NCBI GenBank assembly: GCA_047620505.1 | Contig: JBLHKS010000122.1 | Coordinates: forward strand, 1-21,792 | Length of the DNA stretch: 21,792 bases | DNA from: JBLHKS01 sp047620505 | GTDB lineage: Bacteria > Verrucomicrobiota > Verrucomicrobiia > Verrucomicrobiales > DEV007 | Direction: 5' to 3' | Part shown: positions 1 through 9,081 of the stretch, in pieces | Numbering within the stretch: position 1 is the first letter of the stretch | Layout: each line of letters begins with the position of its first letter | Notes under the pieces: model-generated | What the model was told of the DNA's origin: nothing | Seen by the model: only the letters and a program-made list of their open reading frames with translations | Database searches by the model: none | Program-made: the position numbers and the translations under genes

Positions 1-192
1 CGCTACAACACCTGGCGCCCACACACAGCTAATAATGGGCGAACACCATGGGAGGCCTACCGCGGACTTGCGCCGAAGCTGGAGAGCATCGTGATGCCCC
101 CCAGGGTGCCGGCCCGAGCGAAATTTGCTCGATTTCGGCCTCGGCCTCAATCCACCAAATTTCGCGGCAAGCAGCCGCTTAGCTTAGCTTGA
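1..192 (+). CDS. C-terminal end of an integrase-core (rve) transposase, partial
   Basis: Frame 1 is open from the first base to a TGA at 190-192 and gives 63 residues. It begins RYNTWRPHTANNG and continues GRTPWEAYRG. The pattern YN-x-x-RPH, then a G-x-TP-x-E-x-Y segment, is the usual end of the DDE integrase core in IS3/IS481-type transposases and integrases, just after the catalytic Glu region. The last 35 residues are basic and low in complexity (PPRVPARAKFARFRPRPQ), as often seen in the tails of these proteins. The catalytic residues and the left part lie outside the window, so I cannot say whether the gene is intact or name the IS family. I could not identify a terminal inverted repeat after it. 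The family call rests on this short motif only. Confidence 0.6.
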   Translation, partial: RYNTWRPHTANNGRTPWEAYRGLAPKLESIVMPPRVPARAKFARFRPRPQSTKFRGKQPLSLA

Positions 193-494
193 CATTCGAA
201 CGACAAACATTTAACCCGTAACAAGGCCTACCGGAAATCCACTTAAAATCCGCCTCTTCCTGGCTCCGCTTCTCCGGCCACCTCAGACTTACCGATGGAG
301 CAGCGGCGAGTGTTTATGAAAAAATACGAGCATGAGGACGGCGTTGTACAGATTCCGAAAAGGCTCTACGAAGTTTTCGCTTTGTTGCTCGACGCGAAGG
401 CGATCTGCCTGAATCAACCATGGGCTGAGTAGGTCTGCGAAGCGAGGGTGAGCGATCGTTGCGTCCGATTTCAGAGGGGAGCCGTTCTAACGAC
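193..494. other. gene-poor stretch between transposase tail and PQQ-like gene
   Basis: About 300 bases without a gene I would defend. A short open frame at 295-432 (+) encodes 45 residues (MEQRRVFMKKYEHEDG at its start), but it has no recognisable domain and no ribosome binding site. Purine-rich AGAGGGGAG at 472-480 precedes the ATG at 495 by about 14 nt, which is rather far for a Shine-Dalgarno sequence. Small inverted repeats sit just inside the transposase frame at about 115-150 (CGAGC with GCTCG, CGAAAT with ATTTCG). The downstream end of the mobile element probably lies here but could not be placed. Confidence 0.5.
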
Positions 495-1757
495 ATGAAA
501 ACTCGCAAAGCTTCGATTCAACTTCTCGCCCTCCTCACGTTCGCAGCTTTCAGCACCGAGATTTTCGCCGAAGAATCATGGAATCAATGGCGGGGGCCTC
601 AACGAAATGGCGCAGCAGCTGCTGGGGCGGAATGGCCAGACAGCCTCGGCAAAGATCGGCTCACTAAGGTTTGGGAAATCGACCTTGATCCCGGATACTC
701 CAGCCCGATCTCCTCGGACGGGCACGTTTTCACCGTCGAGACCAGAAACAAGGAATCGGAAGTTGTTCGCGCGTTTGAGATCGCTACCGGGAACCCTGTC
801 TGGGATTCTTCCTGGACTGGCGCGATGGAGGTTCCATTTTTCGCCGCCAAAAACGGTAGTTGGGCCCGATGCACACCAGCCGTTGCTGACAACGCCATCT
901 ACGTTGGAGGAATTCGCGACGTCCTGACGAAGCTCGACGCCTCCACTGGCGAGGAACTCTGGCGGATCGATTTTATGGAGCGCGAAGGCACTGAATTACC
1001 CGCTTTTGGCCATGTTTCCTCGCCCTTGATCGACGACGGCGCGATCGTCATCCAAGCCGGTTGCGCCGTCGTCAAACTCAACGCCGAAACCGGCGAAACC
1101 ATCTGGCGGGCCCTCGAAGACCGTCGAGCAATGTTCGGGAGCGCCTTTTCCTCCGTAGTCATCGCGACCGTTGCAGGCCAAAGACAAGTGGTCGCCCAAA
1201 CTCGGTCAACGCTGGGAGGACTGGACCTGGAAACTGGCGAAGTGCTTTGGTCAACGCCCGTCGAGGCGTTTCGCGGAATGAACATTCTGACTCCCACTGT
1301 CATCGGCGAAAATCGCATTTTCACGGCGACTTACGGAGGTGGCTCGCACCTGTTCGAAGTCACGAAAGACGCGAGCGGAAAGTTCGCTGTCTCCGAAAAA
1401 TGGCGCGTTAAAACTCTCGAAGGCTACATGGCTTCCCCGATTGTCATCGACGGGCACCTCTACCTTTTTGGCCGTGATCGCAAACTCCATTGCGTCGAGC
1501 TCGCGAGCGGCAATATCGCCTGGTCCACTTCAGAAAAATTCGGCGAATACTGGTCGCTCACATTTCAAGGTGACCGCGTGCTGGCGCTGGATCAAACCGG
1601 AGAGCTGATCCTTTTTAGAGCGACTCCGGACGCGTTTACTTTGCTTGATCGTCAGAAAGTCAGTCCCAAGGATCCTACTTGGGCTCACCTCGGTATCGAG
1701 GGCGATCGACTTCTGATTCGTTCGCTCAAAGGACTGTCGATTTATCAGTGGCGTTGA
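495..1757 (+). CDS. secreted PQQ-like beta-propeller repeat protein
   Basis: The protein has 420 residues. The start at 495 is chosen because it gives a clean signal peptide (MKTRKASIQLLALLTFAAFS, cleavage near FA-EES at residue 25); the frame is also open to an upstream ATG at 459, which would spoil it. The mature protein begins WNQWRGPQRNG, the QWRG opening typical of the PQQ-like propeller proteins abundant in Planctomycetota and Verrucomicrobiota. Repeats of the form A-x-TG-E-x-(L/I)-W-x recur (ATGNPVW, STGEELW, ETGETIW, ETGEVLW, ASGNIAW), one per propeller blade. It is probably exported to the periplasm or beyond. Family members range from quinoprotein dehydrogenase relatives to BamB-like scaffolds; no catalytic or PQQ-binding residues can be assigned, so its activity is unknown. 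The next gene on the same strand follows after 105 nt and a hairpin. Confidence 0.85.
   Translation: MKTRKASIQLLALLTFAAFSTEIFAEESWNQWRGPQRNGAAAAGAEWPDSLGKDRLTKVWEIDLDPGYSSPISSDGHVFTVETRNKESEVVRAFEIATGNPVWDSSWTGAMEVPFFAAKNGSWARCTPAVADNAIYVGGIRDVLTKLDASTGEELWRIDFMEREGTELPAFGHVSSPLIDDGAIVIQAGCAVVKLNAETGETIWRALEDRRAMFGSAFSSVVIATVAGQRQVVAQTRSTLGGLDLETGEVLWSTPVEAFRGMNILTPTVIGENRIFTATYGGGSHLFEVTKDASGKFAVSEKWRVKTLEGYMASPIVIDGHLYLFGRDRKLHCVELASGNIAWSTSEKFGEYWSLTFQGDRVLALDQTGELILFRATPDAFTLLDRQKVSPKDPTWAHLGIEGDRLLIRSLKGLSIYQWR
613..624. repeat. AGCAGCTGCT palindrome, copy 1
   Basis: The 10-bp core is at 614-623 inside the PQQ-like gene and extends to a 12-bp palindrome (CAGCAGCTGCTG). It is read in the GCA-GCA-GCT-GCT frame and encodes alanines. 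Confidence 0.85.
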
Positions 1758-1792
1758 ACCGTTTCCCAGCGAGAAATGGCGGTCCAGACTCC

Positions 1793-1814
1793 TTCACGCG
1801 GGCACTCGCGTGAA
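1793..1814. other. hairpin in the gap between PQQ-like and PPC genes
   Basis: TTCACGCG (1793-1800) and CGCGTGAA (1807-1814) form a perfect 8-bp stem with a 6-nt loop GGCACT. There is no T tract after it, so it is not a classical intrinsic terminator. It may act as an RNA stabiliser, a weak terminator or a protein site between the two genes. A purine-rich GGGGGACAG lies at 1842-1850, too far from the ATG at 1863 to be an ordinary Shine-Dalgarno sequence. Confidence 0.5.
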
Positions 1815-1862
1815 AGGGATAAGCCAGCGAGCAACGTGAAGGGGGACAGAATTCAGTAAACA

Positions 1863-4274
1863 ATGATGGCCCATTTTTCACGAAAACCCTTCGGCCTGGT
1901 AGCTCTCGCGCTTGCGATCGCGACCGCCAGTCTGCGCGCCGAGAACCCCGTCTCTTTCTACGTCTTCCCGGCTGGCGGCCAGAAAGGAACTGAAGTCGAA
2001 TTCCGCGTCGGAGGCGCATATTTTCACGGAGGGGCGGATTTCCATCTGGTCGGCGAAGGGCTCGCGCCTGGTCCGCGCGTCGAAGAAACTGACACGATCT
2101 GGTTCGATCCGCCTCGTCTTCACGAGCCACTCTCGAGTCAAAAGGAAGACTACCCGCTCGATCACCTCGGCAAGGTCAAGATCGGGCCGAAAACTTTGCC
2201 CGGTTCCTACCTCTGGCATTGCCAGACCGTGCAGGGCCTGACCGAGCCAAAAAAGTTCATCATTGGCGACTTCCCTGAGGTCGTTGAAGCCGAAATCGAA
2301 GGCGATCCGATTCCTGAAGCCGTCCAGCAGCTGCCGGTCACGATTAACGGGCGGATTTTCCCGATCGAAGACGTCGATCTCTGGGATTTCGACGCCCCAG
2401 CGGGCGAGACGCTCATCATCGAAGTCGTTTCCACACAACTCGGTTATGCGCTTCAACCGATGCTCGAAATTTCCGGGCCTGACGGAAATCTTGTGAAGCC
2501 TGAGCAGAGCTTGAACGGCGACGACCCAACTTTCTGGTTTACGCCGAAGAATTCCGGTCGGCATCGCATCAAAATCTGTGATGCCCGATTCATGGGGCAT
2601 CAGAGTTTCGTTTATCGGTTAACGGTCAAAACCGGGCCGCATCCGACCTCGATTTTTCCGCTCGGCGGACGACGGGGCGAAGCGCTCGAAGCCGAGGTCA
2701 ACGGCTTAAACATGGAACCCGAGAAACTGCCGGTTGTCCTCAGCGCCGAGGACGCGTTCACCGCAGTTTCCGCTCACGGTCGAACGCTGAATCTCCACGT
2801 ATCCGAGTTGTCGCAGATCATCGAAGGAGAGTCGGTCGAGCTAAGCCTGCCTTCAATCGGAGATGGTCGGATTTTGGCTCCAGGCGAAACGGATTCGTGG
2901 TTCGTCGACCTCGCCGAAAAGGAAACCATCCAGCTCGACATCATCGCTGCGCAAATTGGGAGTCAGCTCGATTCTTCGATCCGGGTTTTCAATGACGAAG
3001 GCCGTCAACTCAGCGAAAACGACGACAAAATCGCGGGTCAGCTCGACTCAACCCTGGCCTTCACTTCGCCAAAGGCGGGCCGGTACGAAATCCGGATTTC
3101 CGATCAGTACGAAACGCGTGGCGGTCCGGAATTCGGCTATCGCCTGAAAGTAACCAAGCCCGACCCACACGAATTCCAGCTCACCCTATCAAAACCACAA
3201 ATCAACGTCACCGCTCAGCAGCTGCTGGCCGAAGGCGAGAAGCCCAAGCGCGTCCGCGGCACTGGAATTGAGTTGGAAATGATCAAATCGGCGGCGTTCC
3301 AGACTGACCTGACGCTCAAGGTAACCGGCTTACCCGAAGGAGTCACCATGTCGACCGACAAACTCCAGTGGCGTCGCCCGAAGCTCGAAATTTACTTCGA
3401 CGCTCCGCCTGATCTCGAGCCGCAGCTCGCGGAAATCAGAATCCGCGGCACAGCCGAGATCATTCTCGACAAGAAAACGAAGGAAACCAAAACTGTTGTT
3501 CGCGAAGCGACGATCGCCATGCCCTTCGGTGAGCCCGCGCCTGACAAACTCACAATCGCCTTCGCTCCTTACGTCCCGTTCCGGCACCTCGGCCTCTACA
3601 ACATCACCAACGACGTGCCGGCAGGCAGCACCCTGACAAAACACTATAAAATAATTCGCGACGGCTATGACGGCCCGGTGACCGTTCGGCTTAGCGAGCG
3701 TCAGGGCCGCAATCTGCAGGGAATTACTGGCCCTGTGATGGAGCTTCCCGCCGGTGCCACGGAATTCGTTTATCCAGCTCAGCACCCGGCCGGAATGGAA
3801 CTCGGACGCACCACTCGGGTTCAGCTCATGGTCCAGGCCGAGGTGCCAGACGCCAAAGGTAAGCCCCAAATCTTGAGTTACACGTCTTTCGAACGGCATA
3901 ACCAAATTATGTCGATCGCGGCCAACGGCTGGCTGAGTTTGTCGGCCTCAAAACCAAACGTAATCGTCTCGCCAGGCAAGACGCTCACGGTCCCGCTTCG
4001 TATCCTTCGCGGTCCTCAAATCGCGGGCCGTCCGCTTCGGATCGAATTGGTCGCGCCTGCTCACATGCAGGGGATCGAAGCCGAATCGATTGAAATCGCA
4101 GGCGACGCAGAAAACGCTGAGCTCACGCTGAAATTCGGAGAATCGCCCGGCCCGCTCAACGCGCCAATCCGGATTCGCGCCACGACGGCTGACGACAATC
4201 CGGACCGCCACCTCGCGGAGACGACGGTCGAGTTGCTTCCCGTCGTGACGGAAACCGCGCGCGCCGAGCCGTAG
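1863..4274 (+). CDS. secreted protein with pre-peptidase C-terminal (PPC) domains
   Basis: The protein has 803 residues. The N-terminus MMAHFSRKPFGLVALALAIA is a signal peptide with a likely cut after SLRA (about residue 26). The mature protein opens with an Ig-like segment (VSFYVFPAGGQKGTEVEFRV) whose pattern FPLGGRRGEALEAEV recurs near residue 266. Two segments look like PPC beta-sandwich domains: about 145-255 (NGRIFPIEDVDLWDFDAPAGE to HRIKICDARFMG) and about 330-435 (DGRILAPGETDSWFVDLAEKE to YEIRISDQYETRGG). The remaining C-terminal half is all beta-type sequence without a recognised catalytic motif. Large PPC proteins of this kind are common in Planctomycetota and Verrucomicrobiota; their role is not established, with polymer binding or cell-surface attachment as possibilities. 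Two adjacent ATGs at 1863 and 1866 make the exact start uncertain by one residue. The gene is convergent with the sulfatase, four bases away. Confidence 0.82.
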   Translation: MMAHFSRKPFGLVALALAIATASLRAENPVSFYVFPAGGQKGTEVEFRVGGAYFHGGADFHLVGEGLAPGPRVEETDTIWFDPPRLHEPLSSQKEDYPLDHLGKVKIGPKTLPGSYLWHCQTVQGLTEPKKFIIGDFPEVVEAEIEGDPIPEAVQQLPVTINGRIFPIEDVDLWDFDAPAGETLIIEVVSTQLGYALQPMLEISGPDGNLVKPEQSLNGDDPTFWFTPKNSGRHRIKICDARFMGHQSFVYRLTVKTGPHPTSIFPLGGRRGEALEAEVNGLNMEPEKLPVVLSAEDAFTAVSAHGRTLNLHVSELSQIIEGESVELSLPSIGDGRILAPGETDSWFVDLAEKETIQLDIIAAQIGSQLDSSIRVFNDEGRQLSENDDKIAGQLDSTLAFTSPKAGRYEIRISDQYETRGGPEFGYRLKVTKPDPHEFQLTLSKPQINVTAQQLLAEGEKPKRVRGTGIELEMIKSAAFQTDLTLKVTGLPEGVTMSTDKLQWRRPKLEIYFDAPPDLEPQLAEIRIRGTAEIILDKKTKETKTVVREATIAMPFGEPAPDKLTIAFAPYVPFRHLGLYNITNDVPAGSTLTKHYKIIRDGYDGPVTVRLSERQGRNLQGITGPVMELPAGATEFVYPAQHPAGMELGRTTRVQLMVQAEVPDAKGKPQILSYTSFERHNQIMSIAANGWLSLSASKPNVIVSPGKTLTVPLRILRGPQIAGRPLRIELVAPAHMQGIEAESIEIAGDAENAELTLKFGESPGPLNAPIRIRATTADDNPDRHLAETTVELLPVVTETARAEP
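3216..3227. repeat. AGCAGCTGCT palindrome, copy 2
   Basis: Core at 3217-3226 in the PPC gene, read as CAG-CAG-CTG-CTG (QQLL) on the plus strand. Confidence 0.85.
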
Positions 4275-4278
4275 ACTT

Positions 4279-5751
4279 TCAGAGTTCCTTCTCGGTCGCC
4301 GGGAAACGTTTCCGGCCATCGCTTTCGACTGGTTTGCCGCTTCGGACACTCCACCATTCACCGGCGCGATTCTCGTCGTAGTGCGGGTTCGGAATCGGCA
4401 TGCGGGCGATCGCTTGCTGCCGCCAGTCGGCGAGTTTCTTCTTTAAATCGGCGACTCTGCCCTGGCGCTCTTCGGCCAGGTTTTTCGCTTCACCGAGATC
4501 CTCGGCAAGATGATAAAGCTCGATGTCACCGGTCCCATCGAGATACTCAATCAACTTCCAATCGCGCTCGCGGATGCTGCTTGCGGGGCGGTCGTGATGA
4601 TAATGCGGGTAGTGCCAGTGAAGCGCGCTGCGATCCAGTTTCGCTTCCGGATTCGCCAGCAGCTGCTGGATGCTGAGGCCGTCAATCGTCTGGCTTGCCG
4701 GAAGCTCACCGCCTGCCAGATCCACAAAAGTCGGATAAAAATCGTAGCTGATCGTCGGCTCAGCGCACACGCTACCCGCTTTGGTCAGCGGCGGAAATTT
4801 TACGATCAACGGGACGCGCACACCGCCTTCGTGCAGCGAACCCTTTTCGCCTTTTAGCGGAGCCATGCTGGCCACGTTGTCGTCCGCGTGCTCGCGATAG
4901 TCATAGCGTCGATGCAAACCGCCGTTGTCCGAAGTGAAGACGATCATCGTGTCTTCGGTCAGGCCTTCGGCTTCAACCGCGTCGACAATTCGGCCGACCA
5001 TGTCGTCGCAATGCTCGATCATCGCCGCGTAAACAGGGTGGGGAAGTTCCCGACCGAGCTCAGCCGCCTTGGCCTTATATTTTTCGACCTTGTCCGATCT
5101 GGCGGCGAGCGGGATGTGCACGGCGTAGGGCGAGACCATCAGGAAGAACGGCTTGTCTTTGTTTTCGCTGATGAACTGGGCGCTGAGATCTCCCTCAAAC
5201 TCAGTGCGGAATTGATCGGGCTTGGGTTTCAAGTCAGGCCGACCCTGGACTCTGATTTTGCCCGGGAGATGCGGGCCGTTGATCACAGCACTGAAGTCGT
5301 AACCCTGGCGGTCGGGTTGAAATTGCAGCCCTGTGCCGAGATGCCATTTCCCGATGTAACCAGTCGAGTATCCGGCTGATTTCAGCGATTCCGCGACCGT
5401 GATCGTGTCCAGCGGCAAAGCCATCGTCGTTAGCGGCGTGATGACGCGTTCGAACGGTCGCCAGTGACCGGGAATGTGCGCGGTGATCCCGATTCGAGCT
5501 TGATTCTGGCCCGACTGAACGGCGCAGCGCGTCGGTGAGCAGACCGCGCCAGCCGCGTAAAAATCCGTGAAGCGCATCCCCTCGGACGCGAGTTGGTCGA
5601 TCCGTGGAGTTTCGACGAAATCATTTCCGTAGCAGCCGATGTCGGGCCAGCCGAGATCGTCGATGAAAATTAGAATAATGTTAGGCTGGCGTTCGGCTTG
5701 GGCAGTGAGCCCTGACAACACCAGAAAAAGGGAGAGAAGGATGGGTTTCAT
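4279..5751 (-). CDS. secreted type I (formylglycine-dependent) sulfatase
   Basis: The protein has 490 residues with a signal peptide (MKPILLSLFLVLSGLTAQAE). It hydrolyses sulfate esters, probably on a sulfated polysaccharide outside the cytoplasm. Family motifs are complete: the metal-binding DD in ILIFIDDLGW (residues 31-32), the C-x-P-x-R activation motif as CSPTR (Cys71, to become formylglycine; Arg75), GYIGKWHLG with Lys135 and His137, His212 in YAVHIP, DNGG at 275-278, and Lys303 in PLKGEKGS followed by EGGVRVPL. Nothing expected is missing, so it should be active once matured. The maturing enzyme or anaerobic maturase is not in the window. Its ATG overlaps the stop of the SGNH hydrolase gene by 4 nt (ATGA on the minus strand), which indicates translational coupling in one operon. 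The substrate and the sulfatase subfamily cannot be read from this. Confidence 0.95.
   Translation of the reverse strand: MKPILLSLFLVLSGLTAQAERQPNIILIFIDDLGWPDIGCYGNDFVETPRIDQLASEGMRFTDFYAAGAVCSPTRCAVQSGQNQARIGITAHIPGHWRPFERVITPLTTMALPLDTITVAESLKSAGYSTGYIGKWHLGTGLQFQPDRQGYDFSAVINGPHLPGKIRVQGRPDLKPKPDQFRTEFEGDLSAQFISENKDKPFFLMVSPYAVHIPLAARSDKVEKYKAKAAELGRELPHPVYAAMIEHCDDMVGRIVDAVEAEGLTEDTMIVFTSDNGGLHRRYDYREHADDNVASMAPLKGEKGSLHEGGVRVPLIVKFPPLTKAGSVCAEPTISYDFYPTFVDLAGGELPASQTIDGLSIQQLLANPEAKLDRSALHWHYPHYHHDRPASSIRERDWKLIEYLDGTGDIELYHLAEDLGEAKNLAEERQGRVADLKKKLADWRQQAIARMPIPNPHYDENRAGEWWSVRSGKPVESDGRKRFPATEKEL
4657..4669. repeat. AGCAGCTGCT palindrome, copy 3
   Basis: Core at 4658-4667 within the sulfatase gene, in the longest form CCAGCAGCTGCTGG; read as QQLL on the minus strand. 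Confidence 0.85.
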
Positions 5752-7088
5752 TTGGCTGGTCGAATTTGATATTTCCGTGGCTGAGGTTGGGCGGCTGTGT
5801 GGATCTTTTTATCGTAATCAGCCAGCAGCTGCTGGAGCTCCGCAATTTGAGGCTCGAGCTTTTCGAATTCCTCAGCGAACCGGTCAGGCTGCTCGGCGAA
5901 CTTCCGCCGCAGGCCTTTGATTTTGCCCCAGGTGTCGCGCAGCGGCCGCATCGCCAGGTCGTTTCGATCGCGGTTGAGATGCGCGACTTCGAGAGCTTGC
6001 TGATATTGCGGGGTAGCCTCGTTTTCTTGAACTTCGATCTTCGTCCCGAGCGCGAGATTGTTCCACTGCCCGATGACCTCGCCATCGATCAGGATTTCGT
6101 AATTTCCCGGTGCTAAGCCGGCGATCTTGATCCGATCGCCGCTGAGTTTGTGCCCGGCCTTGGTCATTTTGTATCCTTCGCGGCCGTTCGAGGGCAGTTT
6201 CCATTTCAATTCGTGATTCGAATCCTCTTTCGGAATCACCCAGGGCAAAGACTTTGCCAGAAAAGTAAAGCTGACCTGCTTCCGGTCATCCGAAACTGTC
6301 AGGTCGGTAACTCCGGGATTTCCGGCCCATTTTTTCCCGCGTGGCGTGATCGAGATCGAGCTTGATCCGCGCCGCTCAGCCCCCAGCTGGAAAATCATCT
6401 CGAACGCCATCACCATTTGTCCGGCAGGCGAAGGGTGGATCGCGTCCTGGATCATCGTAAACTCCGAATTTGCGCGGCGTTGCTCGATTGTGTGGGTGTT
6501 GAGCGGAGCCCAGAGGCTGACGAACGGAGCTGCGCGGCGTCCGGATTCTTCCAGGGCCCAGCCACCGTAAAACGCCATCAGCGCGTTGTAGTTTTCGTCA
6601 AAATCACGATCGCGAAATCGATACGTCGGATCGTCCTTGCGTCTGTTCAGCTCCGCGTGGTCGAACATCGTCGGTGACATCACGATTGGCTTCGCGCCGA
6701 TTTCCGCGATGCGATCCAGCAGCTGCTGCATGTCAGTTCGGTAAGTTTCGAAGGTCTCAGGATCGAACGGCAGGTACTGCCCATCGTTCATTCCTAACAA
6801 AACGGTCACGAAATCCGGCTCGAAGGCCGCGACGTCTTCGTCAAACCGAGCCAGGGCGTCCGCCGCCTTGTCGCCGCTGACGCCCGCGTTGTGAAAATGG
6901 ATCTTACGTTCCGGGTAACGCGTGTAGAAAAAATCTTCAACGTACTGAGTGTAGATGCATTGATGAGTGATCGAATCACCGAGAAAAACGACGGTCTCGC
7001 CGTCCTGAGGATTGAAAGGGAGATCGGTTTGCGTGAAAGCCGAAGAGGCTAATATCGCGAGAACGACAGAGGTCAGGAACGCTTTCAT
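5748..7088 (-). CDS. secreted SGNH/GDSL-type hydrolase with C-terminal coiled coil
   Basis: The protein has 446 residues. The N-terminus MKAFLTSVVLAILASSAFTQ is a signal peptide. SGNH blocks are in order: GDSIT at 37-41 (nucleophile Ser39), the block II Gly in NAGVSGDKAAD (about 68-76), GMND at 99-102 (Asn101), and DAIHPS at 215-220 (Asp215 and His218). This is the lipase/acyl-esterase fold that removes acetyl or other acyl groups from carbohydrates, which fits the sulfatase translated right after it. After the catalytic domain (to about 240) come a beta-rich part and a charged helical tail (about 375-430, FAEEFEKLEPQIAELQQLLA) that could form a coiled coil; this roughly doubles the usual 200-250 residue length of the catalytic domain. 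No Shine-Dalgarno sequence is visible before the ATG at 7088. The permease gene upstream ends 40 nt away. Confidence 0.9.
   Translation of the reverse strand: MKAFLTSVVLAILASSAFTQTDLPFNPQDGETVVFLGDSITHQCIYTQYVEDFFYTRYPERKIHFHNAGVSGDKAADALARFDEDVAAFEPDFVTVLLGMNDGQYLPFDPETFETYRTDMQQLLDRIAEIGAKPIVMSPTMFDHAELNRRKDDPTYRFRDRDFDENYNALMAFYGGWALEESGRRAAPFVSLWAPLNTHTIEQRRANSEFTMIQDAIHPSPAGQMVMAFEMIFQLGAERRGSSSISITPRGKKWAGNPGVTDLTVSDDRKQVSFTFLAKSLPWVIPKEDSNHELKWKLPSNGREGYKMTKAGHKLSGDRIKIAGLAPGNYEILIDGEVIGQWNNLALGTKIEVQENEATPQYQQALEVAHLNRDRNDLAMRPLRDTWGKIKGLRRKFAEQPDRFAEEFEKLEPQIAELQQLLADYDKKIHTAAQPQPRKYQIRPAK
5823..5835. repeat. AGCAGCTGCT palindrome, copy 4
   Basis: Core at 5824-5833 in the coiled-coil part of the SGNH hydrolase gene, in the CCAGCAGCTGCTGG form; read as QQLL on the minus strand. 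Confidence 0.85.
6717..6728. repeat. AGCAGCTGCT palindrome, copy 5
   Basis: Core at 6718-6727, the second copy in the SGNH hydrolase gene; read as QQLL (MQQLLDR) on the minus strand. Confidence 0.85.
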
Positions 7089-7725
7089 ACGGGCGTTTAC
7101 GTAGGGGCTTTCCGAATGTCAAGAACGCCTATCTCCAGAACGCGAGGATCGGCAAAATCGTCAGCATCACGACGACGGCAAGCAGCATGCCCATTTTGAG
7201 GTAGTCGATGAAGCGGTAGCCGCCGGGGCCCATGACGAGGACGTTGGCGGGATGCGAAATCGGGCTGGTGAAACTGGCGCTGGCGGCGAGGGCGATCGCC
7301 ATCACGACGGTCGATTTGTCGATTCCAGGGAAGCTGGCGGCGGCGTCCATTCCGATCGAAGCCATGATCACGACGAGGGCGGTGGTCGGAACGATTGTCG
7401 TAGCAAGAGTGGTCATGATGTAGAGCCCGACGATCAGCCCCCAGGCACCGAAAGGTGAGGCGAGCCAGGCGACTCCTTTTCCTAACCACTCGGCGGCGTG
7501 GCTCGTCTGCATCGCGGTGCCGAGCGGGATCATGCAGGCGATTAGGAAAACCGATTTCCATTCGATCGCGCGGTAGGCGTCCTGAATTGATAGACAGCGA
7601 GTTGTGATCATCGCCGTGGCACCTGCGACTGCGGCGATCGCGATCGGCAGCCAGCCGCTCAAAACAGAGATGACGACCGCCAGCATGAGGCCGCCGGAGA
7701 GTGCTGTTTTCCAACGCGGCGACCG

Positions 7726-7735
7726 AGCAGCTGCT
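7726..7735. repeat. AGCAGCTGCT palindrome, copy 6
   Basis: Core only, in the permease gene; read in the alanine frame (ASAAAR) on the minus strand, so not in the QQLL frame. Confidence 0.85.
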
Positions 7736-9078
7736 GATGCGGTTTGATAGGCGCTTTGGCTCAGAATGAGGAAATCTTCGTCGCCTGCGAGGGCCTCGAT
7801 CCGCTCCCGAGGGCCGGAGACGAGCAGCGCGTCGCCGAATTCAAGACGGATATTTCTTACGTGAGAGCGGTAGGAACGTCCGCTCCGCCAGATCGACAAA
7901 ATCTGCAGTCCGTAGCGGCGGTGAAAATCCAGCTCAAGCGGGGTTTTCCCAGCAAGCTCGCTTCGAGGCGAAAGCGTGATTTCGGCATGCCCGGATTCGC
8001 TGTCCGTTTCCAGATCACCGTCTTCGAGACCTTCTTCCGGAGCGAGGCTCTGGAGGCCGTGAAACCGATCGATGTCAGCGCGAGATCCGTGAATCAAGAG
8101 CGAGTCTCCGATCTCAAGACCTTCTTCACCAGCTGGGAAAAAGACGCCGCCGGCTTCTCGACCGATCGCGATGATTCGAAGCCCGAGTTCGCCGATCCCG
8201 CTGTGCGAAATCGTCAAGCTACCAAGGTGAGACTCGTCTGGAATCTTGAGTTCGAGCAGCTGATCGCTCTTCGGATAAATCTCGCCGAGGCTTTCTTCGG
8301 TCAGGATTTCGACGCGATCGAATTGGCCGCTGGTCTTGAGATTTTCGACGGATTCGCGCTCCATTTCGAGCTGGAAACGGTCGCCAGCTTCGAGCCGCAG
8401 GCTGAGCATTTCAGGATCGCGATAGATTTTTCCGCGATGCTTCACTGTCAGGGCGTGAGCGTTGAAACGGCGGACAAAATCGGTTTCGTTCAGTTGAAGC
8501 CCGATCATATCGGAATTCTCCGAAACGTAAGCCTCAGTGAGCACGAGCCGTTTTTGAAGAAGGAGATGCGAGCCAATTTCCGCACCGCGGGCGACTTCGA
8601 AAGCCCGCCAACGGATGAAATCGCGAAACTCGTCGAGTCTGCCCTGGACACTCAGCAGATCGCCGGATCGCAGGACGAAATCGCCGCCAACGTCGTCGAA
8701 ATTCTCCGAGCCTCGCCGCACGCGGAAGACGCCCAGCCCAAGCGCCGCGCCGAGCCCGGTTTCACGCATCGGTTTTTCGTGAAACGGCGAATCTAGACCG
8801 ACACGCAGGCGAAAGCGGCGCTCCTCAAGTTCGTGCGCAAATTTCAGTTCTGGCCCGGCTCCCGCCTTCGATTCTCGCATCGATTCCGGCATCTCTTTCG
8901 GCAGAAAATGCCTGCCGACGAAGGCGACCATGAAAGAGCCGATGATCAGCGCAGGCACGCCGTAAGGAGCGAATTCAAACAGCTCGAAACCCTCGCCTGT
9001 GGCTTCGCGAAGCGTGTTTGAGGCGACGAGGTTTGGCGGGGTTCCCACCAGAGTCGTCAGCCCGCCGAGCAGCGAAGC

Positions 9079-9081
9079 TTA
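9079..9081 (-). other. in-frame TAA stop inside the permease gene
   Basis: The minus-strand codons read CCG-ATG-GCC-TAA-GCT-TCG-CTG-CTC. Relatives typically have an aromatic residue at this place in the MPL-(A/S)-x-A-S-LLGG segment. TAT or TAC to TAA is a single-base change, which makes substitution or base-call error more likely than a frameshift. Confidence 0.9.

Noticed and set aside
295..432. 45-residue open frame with a passing likeness to the end of seryl-tRNA synthetase
   Set aside because: The likeness is limited to about ten residues (EDGVVQIPKRL), with no ribosome binding site and no upstream synthetase sequence.
1878..2600. 240-residue frame antisense to the PPC-domain gene
   Set aside because: The plus-strand frame has a signal peptide and conserved domains; the antisense frame has neither.
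7744..8796. 350-residue open frame antisense to the permease RCK region
   Set aside because: The minus-strand frame carries the conserved domains; this one shows no family similarity.
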